From positions 2,728,001 to 2,792,000 of the forward strand of contig NZ_CP081000.1 in the NCBI RefSeq assembly GCF_019645875.1: 64,000 bases of DNA, read 5' to 3'. The DNA comes from Mycolicibacterium senegalense. GTDB lineage: Bacteria; Actinomycetota; Actinomycetes; Mycobacteriales; Mycobacteriaceae. Position 1 is the first letter of the stretch. Each line of letters starts with the position of its first letter. The translations under genes were made by a program, and so were the position numbers. Below are positions 24,279 through 32,513 of this stretch, one piece after another. Below the pieces are notes generated by a model. It was not told the DNA's origin and ran no database searches. It saw only the letters and a program-made list of their open reading frames with translations.

Positions 24279-24347
24279 ATGTCATGCGTCATGGCGAAAG
24301 CCGGTGTTGCCGGCTGCATCCCTATCCGAATCGACTCGGTGGGGTAG
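24279..24347 (+). CDS. possible 22-aa leader peptide
   Basis: A short ORF (MSCVMAKAGVAGCIPIRIDS plus two residues) with a good GAGGAAAG ribosome site ends 7 nt before the zinc-finger/HTH gene. It could be a translated leader, but nothing beyond the ribosome site and position supports it. Confidence 0.3.
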   Translation: MSCVMAKAGVAGCIPIRIDSVG

Positions 24348-24354
24348 CCGCGCG

Positions 24355-24660
24355 ATGAGACGGATGAAATGTTCTGCCGACGGGTGCGACGGCCACCACA
24401 TCGTCGAAAGCCGCTGTCATTACTGTGATCAGCCGCCGAAGGCGCGGGGCCTGTGTGTATCCCACTACAACAAGGCGCACTACATCTGCAGTCAGCGCAC
24501 GCTGCCGACTTACCACGTCCTCACTCCCGAAGATGTCCGAGCGATCCGCCGGTTGTCGGCATCTGGAGTGACGCAGTACGAGCTGGCCGCCAGGTTCGGA
24601 GTAACCCAAGCCAGCGTATCCAAAGTGGTGCGCCGAAAGACATGGCGCAACGTGGGATGA
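24355..24660 (+). CDS. small Cys-rich HTH DNA-binding protein
   Basis: A 101-aa protein with two parts. Residues 1-45 contain a zinc-binding-like Cys/His cluster (C6, C11, HH14-15, C21-x2-C24, C34-x2-H37, C45). Residues ~52-97 form a helix-turn-helix (LTPEDVRAIRRLSASG, TQYELAARFGVTQASVSKVV, RRKTWRNV) like those in phage and mobile-element proteins. A local DNA-binding role is inferred. ATG 24355 follows the small upstream ORF; it is the first Met giving a complete Cys cluster. A hairpin at 24703-24730 lies 40 nt past the stop. Confidence 0.65.
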   Translation: MRRMKCSADGCDGHHIVESRCHYCDQPPKARGLCVSHYNKAHYICSQRTLPTYHVLTPEDVRAIRRLSASGVTQYELAARFGVTQASVSKVVRRKTWRNVG

Positions 24661-24702
24661 CCATTCGCAGCCGTAGCCGAGAACCACCTCAGGAACAGGG
24701 AA

Positions 24703-24730
24703 CGCCCCGCTGCGGAAGTTCAGCGGGGCG
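24703..24730 (+). terminator. hairpin terminator
   Basis: Perfect 10-bp stem CGCCCCGCTG / CAGCGGGGCG with an 8-nt loop after the HTH gene. The identical stem recurs at 52532-52558. Confidence 0.65.
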
Positions 24731-24852
24731 GCTGCAGCAGCGCGACCGACTGCTAGGGAGGGTCGAGGCTATCGGAACCTCGGCCCAGTCGCGCCTCCCT
24801 GACCAATTGGAACTGCAGCATCACCAAGGTACTTCGCCGGTGCAGCGCCCTC

Positions 24853-24873
24853 ATAGGGACTTTGGACCCCAAA
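24853..24873. promoter_or_regulatory. DosR-like box
   Basis: ATAGGGACTTTGGACCCC has the form GGGAC-TTTG-GACCC, in the 380-bp gap 24661-25040. A partial second copy (TGAAAGTCCCTA) is at 24881-24892. Together with the box at 24966 they probably serve the downstream microprotein; no other gene is seen in this gap. Confidence 0.5.
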
Positions 24874-24965
24874 GGATCACTGAAAGTCCCTACATTGCCA
24901 GGTCTTTGGGGAACAGGAGTAGTGAAAGCAGAGTCGTGCCGACCCCGATCGCGTTGAGGAAATCT

Positions 24966-24981
24966 AGGGCCTTGTGGCCCT
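24966..24981 (+). promoter_or_regulatory. DosR-like box (24-aa microprotein)
   Basis: AGGGCC-TTGT-GGCCCT is a perfect 6-4-6 inverted repeat of the GGGCC-N4-GGCCC variant, centred about 67 bp before the microprotein ATG. Confidence 0.6.
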
Positions 24982-25040
24982 TCCGGATTGCCGCTGTACT
25001 GATCCAAACTGGGGTCTCCCGAGATCGAGAGGCCTAGCTG

Positions 25041-25115
25041 ATGGCTCAATACCGCGCACCGAAGTGGGTGTGGTTGCTACTGGTCGTGGCGTTACTCCTT
25101 TGGGTTGTGCTCTAA
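25041..25115 (+). CDS. 24-aa single-TM microprotein
   Basis: A 24-aa protein: short basic/aromatic head (MAQYRAPKW) and then an uninterrupted hydrophobic helix (VWLLLVVALLLWVVL) ending at TAA. AGAGG lies about 8 nt upstream of the ATG, and a good DosR-like palindrome is at 24966-24981, so it is a candidate hypoxia-induced membrane micropeptide, perhaps a subunit or regulator of a membrane complex. No homologue is known to me. It could be chance, but ribosome site, promoter element and clean TM composition agree. Confidence 0.55.
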   Translation: MAQYRAPKWVWLLLVVALLLWVVL

Positions 25116-25120
25116 GACGC

Positions 25121-26053
25121 CTACGGCTGTCCACTTCGGTTCGAGGAGGCGCTCGACGGCACGATCATCACCGGGCAGGGCGAGTGGTGAATGAGGGCGT
25201 GGCTGGTCGAGCCGAGGACTGCACCCACAAATTCGCTGCGACCGCGACTGCCAACGACGATCAGCTGCGCTTCATGCGCCCAACGCATCAATGCCCACGC
25301 CGTCCGGCCACTCGTCACCGCGCAATGGACGACGACCTCCGGGTAGTGTTCGCTCCACCGCTCGATGTGCTCATTCAGGAGTTGCAGTTGTTGCGCTTGG
25401 TATTCCAGCCACCATCGTGGCTCTGAATCCCGGTCGGTGAGGCTGCCGGGCAATTCACCGCAGCTGAAGACGGCGGTGAGATCAGCGCCGCGCAGCGCAG
25501 CTTCCGCGAATGCCCACTCAGTAGCGTTGTCAGCTGCCTCAGAGCTGTCCACAGCCACGACGATCGTTCGCTGCTGTTCTGCATGCGCATCGTTTCGCAC
25601 TCCGCGTACCACCACGACTGGGCCGTATCCGTGCGCACTCACGGACACCGCAACCGACCCGGCATGGGCGGCGCCCTGAGTTTCGGCGCGACTCGTGCCC
25701 ACCACGGTCATTAGTGCCTCTCGTGACAAGGCAATCAGCATCTGCAGGGGTCGACCCACCATCGACGAGGTCTCGACTACTACCTCAGGGCACACGGCAG
25801 CAATCTGCTGCTGAGCCTCAGCCAGCAAGTCGACGGCGTTGAACTCCAGATGCTTCAGTATCCGGTGCTGTGACCAAGGGCCGAAATCGATTTCTGCCTC
25901 CCGCGGATCGATGACGTGGACCAGCCGCACCGAGACCTTCCGCCGGTCCGCTTCGCGTGCCGCCCACACGGCCGCGTCGAGAGCCGCCATCGATCCGTCA
26001 ATGCCGACAAGTATGTTGGCATTGACGGCGGCCCCGTTCTCGTTCCTGGGCAA
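25121..26053 (-). CDS. universal stress protein, two USP domains
   Basis: A 310-aa tandem universal stress protein, paralogous to 20586-21497. The second domain keeps the ATP loop (VVGSRGRSEFVGAVLGSTS); in the first domain the loop is degenerate (VVGTSRAETQGAAHAGSVA), so only one half may bind ATP. The start is TTG 26053 with AAGGAG 5 nt upstream. A DosR-like box at 26181-26197 lies about 135 bp upstream. It converges closely with the 24-aa microprotein (5 nt apart). Confidence 0.9.
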   Translation of the reverse strand: MPRNENGAAVNANILVGIDGSMAALDAAVWAAREADRRKVSVRLVHVIDPREAEIDFGPWSQHRILKHLEFNAVDLLAEAQQQIAAVCPEVVVETSSMVGRPLQMLIALSREALMTVVGTSRAETQGAAHAGSVAVSVSAHGYGPVVVVRGVRNDAHAEQQRTIVVAVDSSEAADNATEWAFAEAALRGADLTAVFSCGELPGSLTDRDSEPRWWLEYQAQQLQLLNEHIERWSEHYPEVVVHCAVTSGRTAWALMRWAHEAQLIVVGSRGRSEFVGAVLGSTSHALIHHSPCPVMIVPSSASSNRSGQP

Positions 26054-26180
26054 TGGAACTCCTTGTTCTCGTTTCGGCGCCGTGATCGTGCGATGTAGTG
26101 GTCAGCCCACGTATTCCGCTGCGCTGTTCAATCCGGCACGTCCGTCATACCCAGATTGGCGCCCCGGTTGGGCCACGTGA

Positions 26181-26197
26181 AGAGTCCTTGGTCCCCA
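26181..26197 (-). promoter_or_regulatory. DosR-like box (second universal stress protein)
   Basis: On the minus strand TGGGGACCAAGGACTCT, i.e. GGGAC-CAAG-GACTC. It lies in the 341-bp divergent gap 26054-26394, which otherwise holds only the feo box. Confidence 0.6.
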
Positions 26198-26257
26198 ACA
26201 TCGAGCCCCTCGCGGCGAGAGAACACCTGGTGACAGCCGCCGCTGACGGCGAACCAC

Positions 26258-26275
26258 TGAGGACTTTCGGCCCTG
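26258..26275 (+). promoter_or_regulatory. DosR-like box (feoA-feoB operon)
   Basis: TGAGGACTTTCGGCCCTG has the form GGACT-TTC-GGCCC, about 125 bp before feoA. Confidence 0.5.
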
Positions 26276-26394
26276 CTGAATCTGGCTCCACAACAGTACT
26301 TTCGACGGTGGCGCGACCAAGTGCCGCAGAGACGCCGAGACTCTGCAGGGTGTCCGCCGGAGCGCAGCGACTTCTGTTCGTCTGGAAGTGAGAG

Positions 26395-26649
26395 ATGTAT
26401 ACGCCGGAACAGTGCAGGATATTGTCAGATCTACCCGTCGGATCCTGCGCCACTATTGTGAGGATCTCCGACGAATCGCCAGATTGCATCGCTTTACGGC
26501 TGCGTCACTTAGGTTTTCGTCCCGGGCATGCAGTGGAACCAATCCGGGTCGCACCGCTCGGTGATCCCGTCGTGTACCGCATTCTGGGCTATGACATGTG
26601 CCTACGACGTCGCGAGGCGCGCCATATCCTGGTGACGGTAATTTCGTGA
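26395..26649 (+). CDS. feoA: FeoA-domain ferrous iron transport protein
   Basis: An 84-aa SH3-like FeoA protein (LSDLPVGSCATIVRI, LRLRHLGFRPGHAVEPIRVAPLGDPVVYRILGYDMCLRRREA), the cytosolic accessory of the FeoB ferrous iron channel. GGAAG sits upstream of ATG 26395. The stop overlaps the feoB GTG (GTGA), so the two are coupled. DosR-like box at 26258-26275 suggests hypoxic induction, sensible because ferrous iron predominates when O2 is low. Confidence 0.9.
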   Translation: MYTPEQCRILSDLPVGSCATIVRISDESPDCIALRLRHLGFRPGHAVEPIRVAPLGDPVVYRILGYDMCLRRREARHILVTVIS

Positions 26650-28553
26650 ACGCTCCTGCCTGTCATGGCAACGCTGCCGATGACATGCCCATCGGGCAAA
26701 CGCGTATCGCTTTGGTCGGTAGTCCCAACAGCGGAAAAACCAGCGTCTTCAACCACCTCACCGGCATGAGAGCCCGGACGGGTAATTATCCGGGCGTCAC
26801 GGTCGCGCGCCGTGTCGGAGCGGGTCGGCACAACTGTCCAAGTTGTGGCACGGTGAGGTTCATCGTCGAAGACCTGCCTGGTAGCTACAGCCTGCATCCG
26901 GTGAGTCCGGACGAACAGGTGGTTGCGGATTTGCTGCACGGGGCCCTTCCCGGCATTTCCAGTCCTGACGCGCTGGCCGTGGTCGTCGATGTCACCGTGT
27001 TGGAGCGCTCGCTGTCACTGGTGTCCCAGGTACTGGCCCTCGGCCGGCCCACCATGATCATCTTGACGATGATGGACGAACTTGCCGCCCGCGGCGGACA
27101 TCTCGACATCGCTCAGCTGTCGACCGCGCTCGGGGTGCCGGTGGATGGAGTAATCGCCAGCCGCGGTAAGGGTTTCGGACCGGTACGGGAACTGATGGCC
27201 GCTCCGGAGTGCTGGCCGCGGGTTCCGTTCCCGCCGCCGCAGGATGACGCGGAGTTCAGTTCCTGGAGCGCATCCGTATTGGCCGCTGCCGAATACCGGG
27301 CGCCGCGGGCCGACGACCGCAGTGCGCGAATCGACCGTGTGCTTTTGCATCCGCTGTGGGGAACGTTGACATTCCTGACGGTGATGGCCACATTCTTTCA
27401 GGTCATCTTCACTGTCGCTGCGCCGCTTCAGGATCTGGTGGAGCAGTTCTTCGGCTGGCTGGGCGGTTCGGTCGCCACGGTCATTCCCAACGAGGCTCTG
27501 GCTGGTCTGCTCGGTGACGGTGTGATCGGCGGGGTCGGCGCGGTGCTCGTGTTCATTCCACAGATCGTGTTGATGTTCCTGCTCATCTCGCTACTGGAGA
27601 ACGTCGGATACATGGCGCGGGCCGCGTTCTTGGTGGACCGCATCATGGCGACAGCCGGGTTGGAGGGACGTGCATTCGTGGCGATGCTTTCCTCGGTGGC
27701 CTGCGCTGTACCCGGCATCATGGCCACCCGCACTCTGCCTTCCTCGCGCGACCGGATCGCGACGATCATGTCCGTTCCGCTGATGACTTGCTCGGCCCGC
27801 CTACCGGTTTACGTTCTCCTGGTCGCCCTACTGGTCGACCCGAGCGTGCACTGGGGCCCGGTCGGGCTGCAGGGGCTCGTGATGTTCGGGCTGTATGTTC
27901 TCGGTGGTTGCGCGGCCATGACGACCGCATGGCTGTTCAAGAAGATCGTCTTGGGTGGGGACATGTTGCCCTTTTACATGGAGCTACCGCCCTATCGGTT
28001 CCCACCGGTCAAGTCGGTGTTGCTGAGTATGTGGGACGCGGCGCAGGCATTCCTGCGTAAGGCCGGCACCATCATCCTGGCCACCTCGGTGATCTTGTGG
28101 TTCTTGTTGAATTTGCCGCCTCACGCCGACGGGATCGACCAGTCATATGCTGCCGCGATCGGCAGGTTCATCCAGCCGATTTTCGAACCGCTCGGCTTTG
28201 ACTGGCGGATTTGTGTCGGACTGATCGGCGCAATGGCCGCACGGGAAGTGTTTGTCGCCACCATGGGTCAGATCTTTGCCGCCGGGGACCCGGCCAGCCC
28301 GATTGACGCGATCCGCGGAGCAGTGTGGCTGTCCGGGCCGCACCAGGGCGAGATGTTGTTCACGCCGCCTACCGTGGCCGCGCTGTTGATCTTCTTCGCC
28401 TTCGCGCTGCTGTGCATGTCTACGGTCGCGACGATCCGTCGTGAGACGAATTCTTGGCGGTGGCCGGTGGTGGCGTGGTGCTACATGTTTACGCTCGCCT
28501 GGTCCGGAGCCGTTGCGGCGCGTCAACTCACGATGTTGGTGACCGGGCCGTGA
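26646..28553 (+). CDS. feoB: FeoB-type ferrous iron transporter GTPase
   Basis: A 635-aa Fe(II) transporter: N-terminal G domain (about 20-180), then membrane Gate domains with about eight TM helices. G1 is GSPNSGKTS, G2 lies in GNYPGVTVARR, G3 is EDLPGSYSL. Two oddities: a CPSC pair sits between G2 and G3 (GRHNCPSCGTVRF), and the G4 position reads TMMD where NxxD is canonical, which may alter nucleotide specificity. GTG 26646 overlaps the feoA stop; its own stop overlaps the next gene. At 635 aa it is somewhat shorter than typical FeoB (about 700-770). Confidence 0.92.
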   Translation: MNAPACHGNAADDMPIGQTRIALVGSPNSGKTSVFNHLTGMRARTGNYPGVTVARRVGAGRHNCPSCGTVRFIVEDLPGSYSLHPVSPDEQVVADLLHGALPGISSPDALAVVVDVTVLERSLSLVSQVLALGRPTMIILTMMDELAARGGHLDIAQLSTALGVPVDGVIASRGKGFGPVRELMAAPECWPRVPFPPPQDDAEFSSWSASVLAAAEYRAPRADDRSARIDRVLLHPLWGTLTFLTVMATFFQVIFTVAAPLQDLVEQFFGWLGGSVATVIPNEALAGLLGDGVIGGVGAVLVFIPQIVLMFLLISLLENVGYMARAAFLVDRIMATAGLEGRAFVAMLSSVACAVPGIMATRTLPSSRDRIATIMSVPLMTCSARLPVYVLLVALLVDPSVHWGPVGLQGLVMFGLYVLGGCAAMTTAWLFKKIVLGGDMLPFYMELPPYRFPPVKSVLLSMWDAAQAFLRKAGTIILATSVILWFLLNLPPHADGIDQSYAAAIGRFIQPIFEPLGFDWRICVGLIGAMAAREVFVATMGQIFAAGDPASPIDAIRGAVWLSGPHQGEMLFTPPTVAALLIFFAFALLCMSTVATIRRETNSWRWPVVAWCYMFTLAWSGAVAARQLTMLVTGP

Positions 28554-29023
28554 CGCTGCTGCTGCATTCCGAAGCAACTGGGGACCCGCGAACCGTGCGG
28601 TGGGTCACCAACATCAACTGTGTTCCAGGCAGTCTGATCGATGAGTTGCGCCTCGACGGTACTTTGGCAGCTGTGGAGGTGGCCGACGGCGAAATCCGCA
28701 CCCGGTTGGCGCCTGGTCGCTGCTGGTCACGCGACGGTCCTCGGGTGAGAACTGCACTGTTTCAGGCGCTCTCGGCGATCCCGGCTTCCGATGACCGGCT
28801 ACGGGACCAGATCGCCCGACTGGTGGCTCATGAGGTGGGGCCGTTCGTCGCCTCTCACGGCGGCAGCGTTCAGGTGGTGTCAGTCATAGACGGAGTTGTC
28901 ACGGTCGCTCTCGAAGGCGCCTGTGGGCCTTGCAGTTTGCGCAATGCCACCCTGAATGATCTCATCCTGTCGTTGATCAGGGCCAAGTTCCCAGACATCC
29001 GGGCGGTACGCGCCGGCCCGTAG
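28550..29023 (+). CDS. NifU-like Fe-S scaffold domain protein
   Basis: A 157-aa protein with a C-terminal NifU/Nfu domain (about 80-152: VGPFVASHGGSVQVVSVIDG, VTVALEGACGPCSLRNATL) carrying the Fe-S-binding CxxC (CGPC). The N-terminal ~75 residues are not recognised. GTG 28550 overlaps the feoB stop by 4 nt, making the third coupled gene of a feoA-feoB-nfu operon. The arrangement suggests that imported ferrous iron is passed to cluster assembly. It may take the place of FeoC, which is absent here. Confidence 0.85.
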   Translation: MTLLLHSEATGDPRTVRWVTNINCVPGSLIDELRLDGTLAAVEVADGEIRTRLAPGRCWSRDGPRVRTALFQALSAIPASDDRLRDQIARLVAHEVGPFVASHGGSVQVVSVIDGVVTVALEGACGPCSLRNATLNDLILSLIRAKFPDIRAVRAGP

Positions 29024-29036
29024 CTCGGCCACGCCA

Positions 29037-29068
29037 ATAGGGTCTTTCGGCCCTATCCGCGGATAGGG
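29037..29068 (+). promoter_or_regulatory. DosR-like box overlapping a second perfect palindrome (aurF-like promoter)
   Basis: 29037-29056 reads ATAGGGTCTTTCGGCCCTAT (outer arms ATAGGG / CCCTAT perfectly paired, DosR-type spacing). It shares its right arm with CCCTATCCG / CGGATAGGG (29051-29068), an 18-bp perfect palindrome. The pair ends 67 nt before the diiron oxygenase ATG. Confidence 0.65.
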
Positions 29069-29134
29069 ATACCGCCGGTACCGTTTGTGTACACGCGGTG
29101 GGGATATGTAAACCCCGAATGGGAGGTCTGCAAC

Positions 29135-30151
29135 ATGGCTCGGACCAAGATGGTCAGGCGTTGGCGCAAGAACATGGACGTCAGCGACGACATTCAGTAC
29201 ACCGACATGCTCGCGACACTGTCCGAGGGCTCGGTGCGACGTAGCTTCAACCCGTACAAGGACATCGAGTGGGATACACCAGCATTCGCCGTCAAAGCAG
29301 ACGACCCTCGGTGGATCTTGCCGGTATCCGATCCGATCGGAGCTCATCGCTGGTACCAGGGGCAGCCGGTCGAGCGTCAGATCGAAATCGGCATGTGGCG
29401 GCAAGCCAATGTCGCCAAAGTCGGCGAACAGTTCGAGAACATCCTCATCCGCGGCCTGATGGAGTACTCGTTCTGGGTGCCCAACGGCTCGCCGGAATAC
29501 CGGTACTGCCTGCACGAATCGATTGAGGAGTGCAACCACAATCTGATGTTCCAGGAGATGGTGAACCGCATCGGCATGGACGTGCCGGGCATGCCGCGGC
29601 TGCTCAAGTGGCTGCAGCCGCTCATCCCGCTGACCGCCGGCCCGCTGCCGATTCCGTTCTTCTTCGGCATCCTCGCCGGCGAGGAGCCGATCGACCACAC
29701 GCAGAAGAACGTGCTGCGCGAGGGCAAGGCCCTGCACCCGATCATGGAACGGGTAATGGCCATCCACGTCGCCGAGGAGGCCCGGCACATGTCCTTCGCG
29801 CACCAGTACCTGCACAAGCGGGTGCCGAACCTGCGCTGGCACCAGCGCCTGCTGTTGTCGCTTTACGTACCGTTGGTCATGCGCATCCTGTGCTCGGCGA
29901 TCATCGTGCCGCCGCGCGCGTTCTGGAAGGAATTCGACATCCCGCGCTCGGTGCGCAAGGAGCTGTTCTTCGACGCCCCCGAGTCACGCAAGATACTGCG
30001 CGACATGTTCGGCGACGTCCGCATGCTCTGCCACGACACCGGATTGATGAACCCCATCGCCAAGTTGATGTGGAAGATCTGCAAGATCGACGGTCCGCCG
30101 AGCCGCTATCGCAGTGAACCGCAACGCCAACACTTGCTTTCCGTCGGTTAG
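29135..30151 (+). CDS. AurF-family diiron oxygenase
   Basis: A 338-aa non-haem diiron protein of the AurF/CmlI type (p-aminobenzoate N-oxygenase family). Metal-ligand helices are visible: FENILIRGLMEYSFW, ESIEECNHNLMFQEMV (E-x2-E-x2-H) and AIHVAEEARHMSFAHQYL (E-E-x2-H). Family members oxidise amines or hydroxylate lipids with O2. GGGAGG precedes ATG 29135. The strong DosR-like element at 29037-29056 suggests induction in hypoxia. The flavin monooxygenase gene follows 112 bp downstream on the same strand and may be co-transcribed. Confidence 0.87.
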   Translation: MARTKMVRRWRKNMDVSDDIQYTDMLATLSEGSVRRSFNPYKDIEWDTPAFAVKADDPRWILPVSDPIGAHRWYQGQPVERQIEIGMWRQANVAKVGEQFENILIRGLMEYSFWVPNGSPEYRYCLHESIEECNHNLMFQEMVNRIGMDVPGMPRLLKWLQPLIPLTAGPLPIPFFFGILAGEEPIDHTQKNVLREGKALHPIMERVMAIHVAEEARHMSFAHQYLHKRVPNLRWHQRLLLSLYVPLVMRILCSAIIVPPRAFWKEFDIPRSVRKELFFDAPESRKILRDMFGDVRMLCHDTGLMNPIAKLMWKICKIDGPPSRYRSEPQRQHLLSVG

Positions 30152-30263
30152 CCGCCCTCGGCTGCCCGAAACCGCCCGCGAATTTGACCATTCCGGGTCG
30201 CGTCGACGGCACAGCAGTAATTGCGGCATCGGCAATCCCGTGCATCGAAAGGCTTGATCGGCT

Positions 30264-31766
30264 ATGACTGACATCGAACACTGCGACGTCCTGATCGTTG
30301 GTGCCGGCATCTCCGGCATCGGTGCTGCCTACTACTTGCAGCGCGAACACCCGGGCCGCCGTTACATGATTCTGGAGGCCCGTAACGCGATCGGCGGCAC
30401 CTGGGATCTGTTCCGCTACCCGGGAATCCGATCGGATTCCGACCTGCACACGTACGGCTACGAGTTCAAGCCGTGGCGCGACGAGTACGCCATCGCCTCC
30501 GCTGACAAGATCCTCGACTACCTACGCGAGACGGTGTCGGAGAACGGGATCGACGGGCATATCCGGTTTCATCACAAAGTGCTCGGGGCAGCCTGGGATT
30601 CGAACACGGCCACCTGGACCGTGGACGTCGAGCGGACCAGCCGTGCCGGCGCAGAACCAGAACTCGTGCAGATTTCCGCCAGCTGGCTGTTCTGCGGCGG
30701 TGGGTACTACCGCTACGACCACGGCTACACGCCAGAATTCCCCGGCTCTGAACGCTTCACCGGACAGATCGTGCATCCTCAGCACTGGCCGGAGGATCTG
30801 GACTACGCCGGCAAAAAGGTCGTTGTAATCGGCAGCGGTGCCACCGCGGTCACATTGGTCCCGGCAATGGCCGACACGGCCGGCCACGTCACCATGCTGC
30901 AGCGCTCGCCGACATACGTGATGCCGGTCCCGGCCAAAGACAAGTTTGCGAATACCGCGAAGCGGTTGCTGGGCGGCGAGCGTGGGTACGCGTTGACGCG
31001 GCGCAAGAACATCATCAAGCAACGCGGAGTCTACGAATTCTGCCAGAGGTACCCGAAAGCGGCACGGGCGGTGATCCGTTGCTTCAACGCCGCCAAACTG
31101 CCGTCCGCGTTCCCGGTGGACGTGCATTTCAACCCCAGCTACAAGCCGTGGGATCAACGGCTTTGCGCAGTGCCCGACGGAGATCTGTTCACCGCGATCA
31201 GGAACGGCAGCGCCTCGGTGGTCACCGACCGCATCGCGACGTTCACCGAGAACGGCATCCTGCTGGAGTCCGGTCGCGAGCTCGACGCCGACATCATCGT
31301 GACCGCAACTGGACTGAACATCCAATTGCTCGGCGGTATGACACTCACCGTCGACGGTACGCCCGTCAACCTATCGAAAACGGTGGCCTACAAGGGCATG
31401 ATGCTGTCCGGTGTTCCCAACTTCGTCCTCGCGTTCGGCTATACGAACTCGTCGTGGACGCTCAAGATCGATCTGTTGTGCGAGCATTTCTGCCGGTTGC
31501 TGAGCCACATGGACAGCCACGGCTACGACATGGTGTCACCGGTTGCCGATCCGGAGATGGAAACGCTTCCGCTGCTGGATTTCTCGGCAGGATATGTGCA
31601 GCGCGCGCTGGACCAGATGCCTCGCCGCGGCGTTGACGGTCCTTGGGTGATGTCGATGAACTATTTCCATGACGTTGCGACTTTGCGCAAGGGTCCCGTG
31701 GCGGACCCGCATCTCGAATTTGCGAAGGTCGCGCCGAAGACCCGTTCCGAGGCAGCCTCGAGCTAG
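30264..31766 (+). CDS. FAD-containing monooxygenase (Baeyer-Villiger type)
   Basis: A 500-aa flavoprotein monooxygenase. FAD Rossmann motif [16 protein letters not shown] (12-27), BVMO-type fingerprint [11 protein letters not shown] (F-x-G-x3-H-x3-W), and NADPH Rossmann motif [14 protein letters not shown] follow in order. It resembles the EthA/MymA group of mycobacterial monooxygenases, which oxidise ketones, sulfides and prodrugs; the exact member is uncertain. AAAGG precedes ATG 30264. It stands downstream of the AurF-like oxygenase and converges with sigC, the two stops overlapping. Confidence 0.9.
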   Translation: MTDIEHCDVLIVGAGISGIGAAYYLQREHPGRRYMILEARNAIGGTWDLFRYPGIRSDSDLHTYGYEFKPWRDEYAIASADKILDYLRETVSENGIDGHIRFHHKVLGAAWDSNTATWTVDVERTSRAGAEPELVQISASWLFCGGGYYRYDHGYTPEFPGSERFTGQIVHPQHWPEDLDYAGKKVVVIGSGATAVTLVPAMADTAGHVTMLQRSPTYVMPVPAKDKFANTAKRLLGGERGYALTRRKNIIKQRGVYEFCQRYPKAARAVIRCFNAAKLPSAFPVDVHFNPSYKPWDQRLCAVPDGDLFTAIRNGSASVVTDRIATFTENGILLESGRELDADIIVTATGLNIQLLGGMTLTVDGTPVNLSKTVAYKGMMLSGVPNFVLAFGYTNSSWTLKIDLLCEHFCRLLSHMDSHGYDMVSPVADPEMETLPLLDFSAGYVQRALDQMPRRGVDGPWVMSMNYFHDVATLRKGPVADPHLEFAKVAPKTRSEAASS

Positions 31767-32332
31767 CCGGTGAGATCGTCGCGTTCGGCTGCGGCGATCA
31801 GGTCTTCGCGGGCGCGTGCCACCCGGGAACGGATGGTGCCGACGGGGCAGCCGCACACCTCGGCGGCTTCGGCGTAGGACAGGCCCAGGACCTGGGTCAG
31901 CAGCAGGGCGTGGCGCCGGTCGGGATCCAGGCCGTCGAGCAGGAGGCGGAGTTCCACCATCTTCTCGAACCCGCCGACCGGGCGGTAGCTCTCCAGGACC
32001 TGCTCGACGTCCACCCCGTGCTGGCTGCGCGGCCGGCTCTGTTTGTGCCGAATCTGGTCGACCACCACGCGGCGGGCGATCGACAGCAGCCAGGTGCGCG
32101 CGGAGGAGCGGCCGCTGAACCGGGGCAGCGCGGTGATGGCGCGCATGAACGTCTCTTGGGTGAGGTCGTCGGCCGAACCGGCGTCGCCGAGGTAGGCGAC
32201 GGTGCGCCAGACGTCGGTCTGGGTGGCCCGGATGAATTGCTCGAGCGCCGCTGAATCACCGCGGCCGGCGGCGAAGGCCAGCCGCGTAACGTGGTCCTCG
32301 CCGCGTTCGGCTATGCCGAGGTCATCGGTCAT
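31763..32332 (-). CDS. sigC: ECF sigma factor SigC
   Basis: A 189-aa extracytoplasmic-function sigma factor. Region 2 ([52 protein letters not shown]) and region 4 ([36 protein letters not shown]) match M. tuberculosis SigC closely, including the C-terminal DDLTG. No anti-sigma gene is adjacent, as for SigC in general. ATG 32332 ([11 protein letters not shown]) is chosen over 32365. A possible GGGCC-GTAG-GGCCA element (32431-32444, minus strand) lies about 100 bp upstream. Confidence 0.9.
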   Translation of the reverse strand: MTDDLGIAERGEDHVTRLAFAAGRGDSAALEQFIRATQTDVWRTVAYLGDAGSADDLTQETFMRAITALPRFSGRSSARTWLLSIARRVVVDQIRHKQSRPRSQHGVDVEQVLESYRPVGGFEKMVELRLLLDGLDPDRRHALLLTQVLGLSYAEAAEVCGCPVGTIRSRVARAREDLIAAAERDDLTG

Positions 32333-32430
32333 CGGGCTCTTCGCTGCCTTTCGTTGTTCAGCCACAGTGGCCGTTCACAACGGCCACGCACCGATCTTCT
32401 CTGGGGCACAACAGAGATAACAGGGTCGAA

Positions 32431-32444
32431 TGGCCCTACGGCCC
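32431..32444 (-). promoter_or_regulatory. weak DosR-like element upstream of sigC
   Basis: On the minus strand GGGCC-GTAG-GGCCA. It matches the GGGCC variant at nine of ten half-site positions, but the flanks are not AT-rich, so it is only a candidate. Confidence 0.3.
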
Positions 32445-32460
32445 GGTAATACGGCGTGGC

Positions 32461-32499
32461 GCTGCGGCGCCCAGGACGATGAGTACTGGGCACCGCAGC
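32461..32499 (-). terminator. hairpin terminator after alkB
   Basis: GCTGCGG-C-GCCCA pairs with TGGGC-A-CCGCAGC around a 13-nt loop, 15 nt past the alkB stop. Confidence 0.6.
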
Positions 32500-32513
32500 G
32501 CATGGCTACATGC

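Noticed and set aside
26098..26391. 97-codon plus-strand ORF before feoA
   Set aside because: No ribosome site or protein-like pattern, and it runs through both DosR-like boxes of a promoter region.
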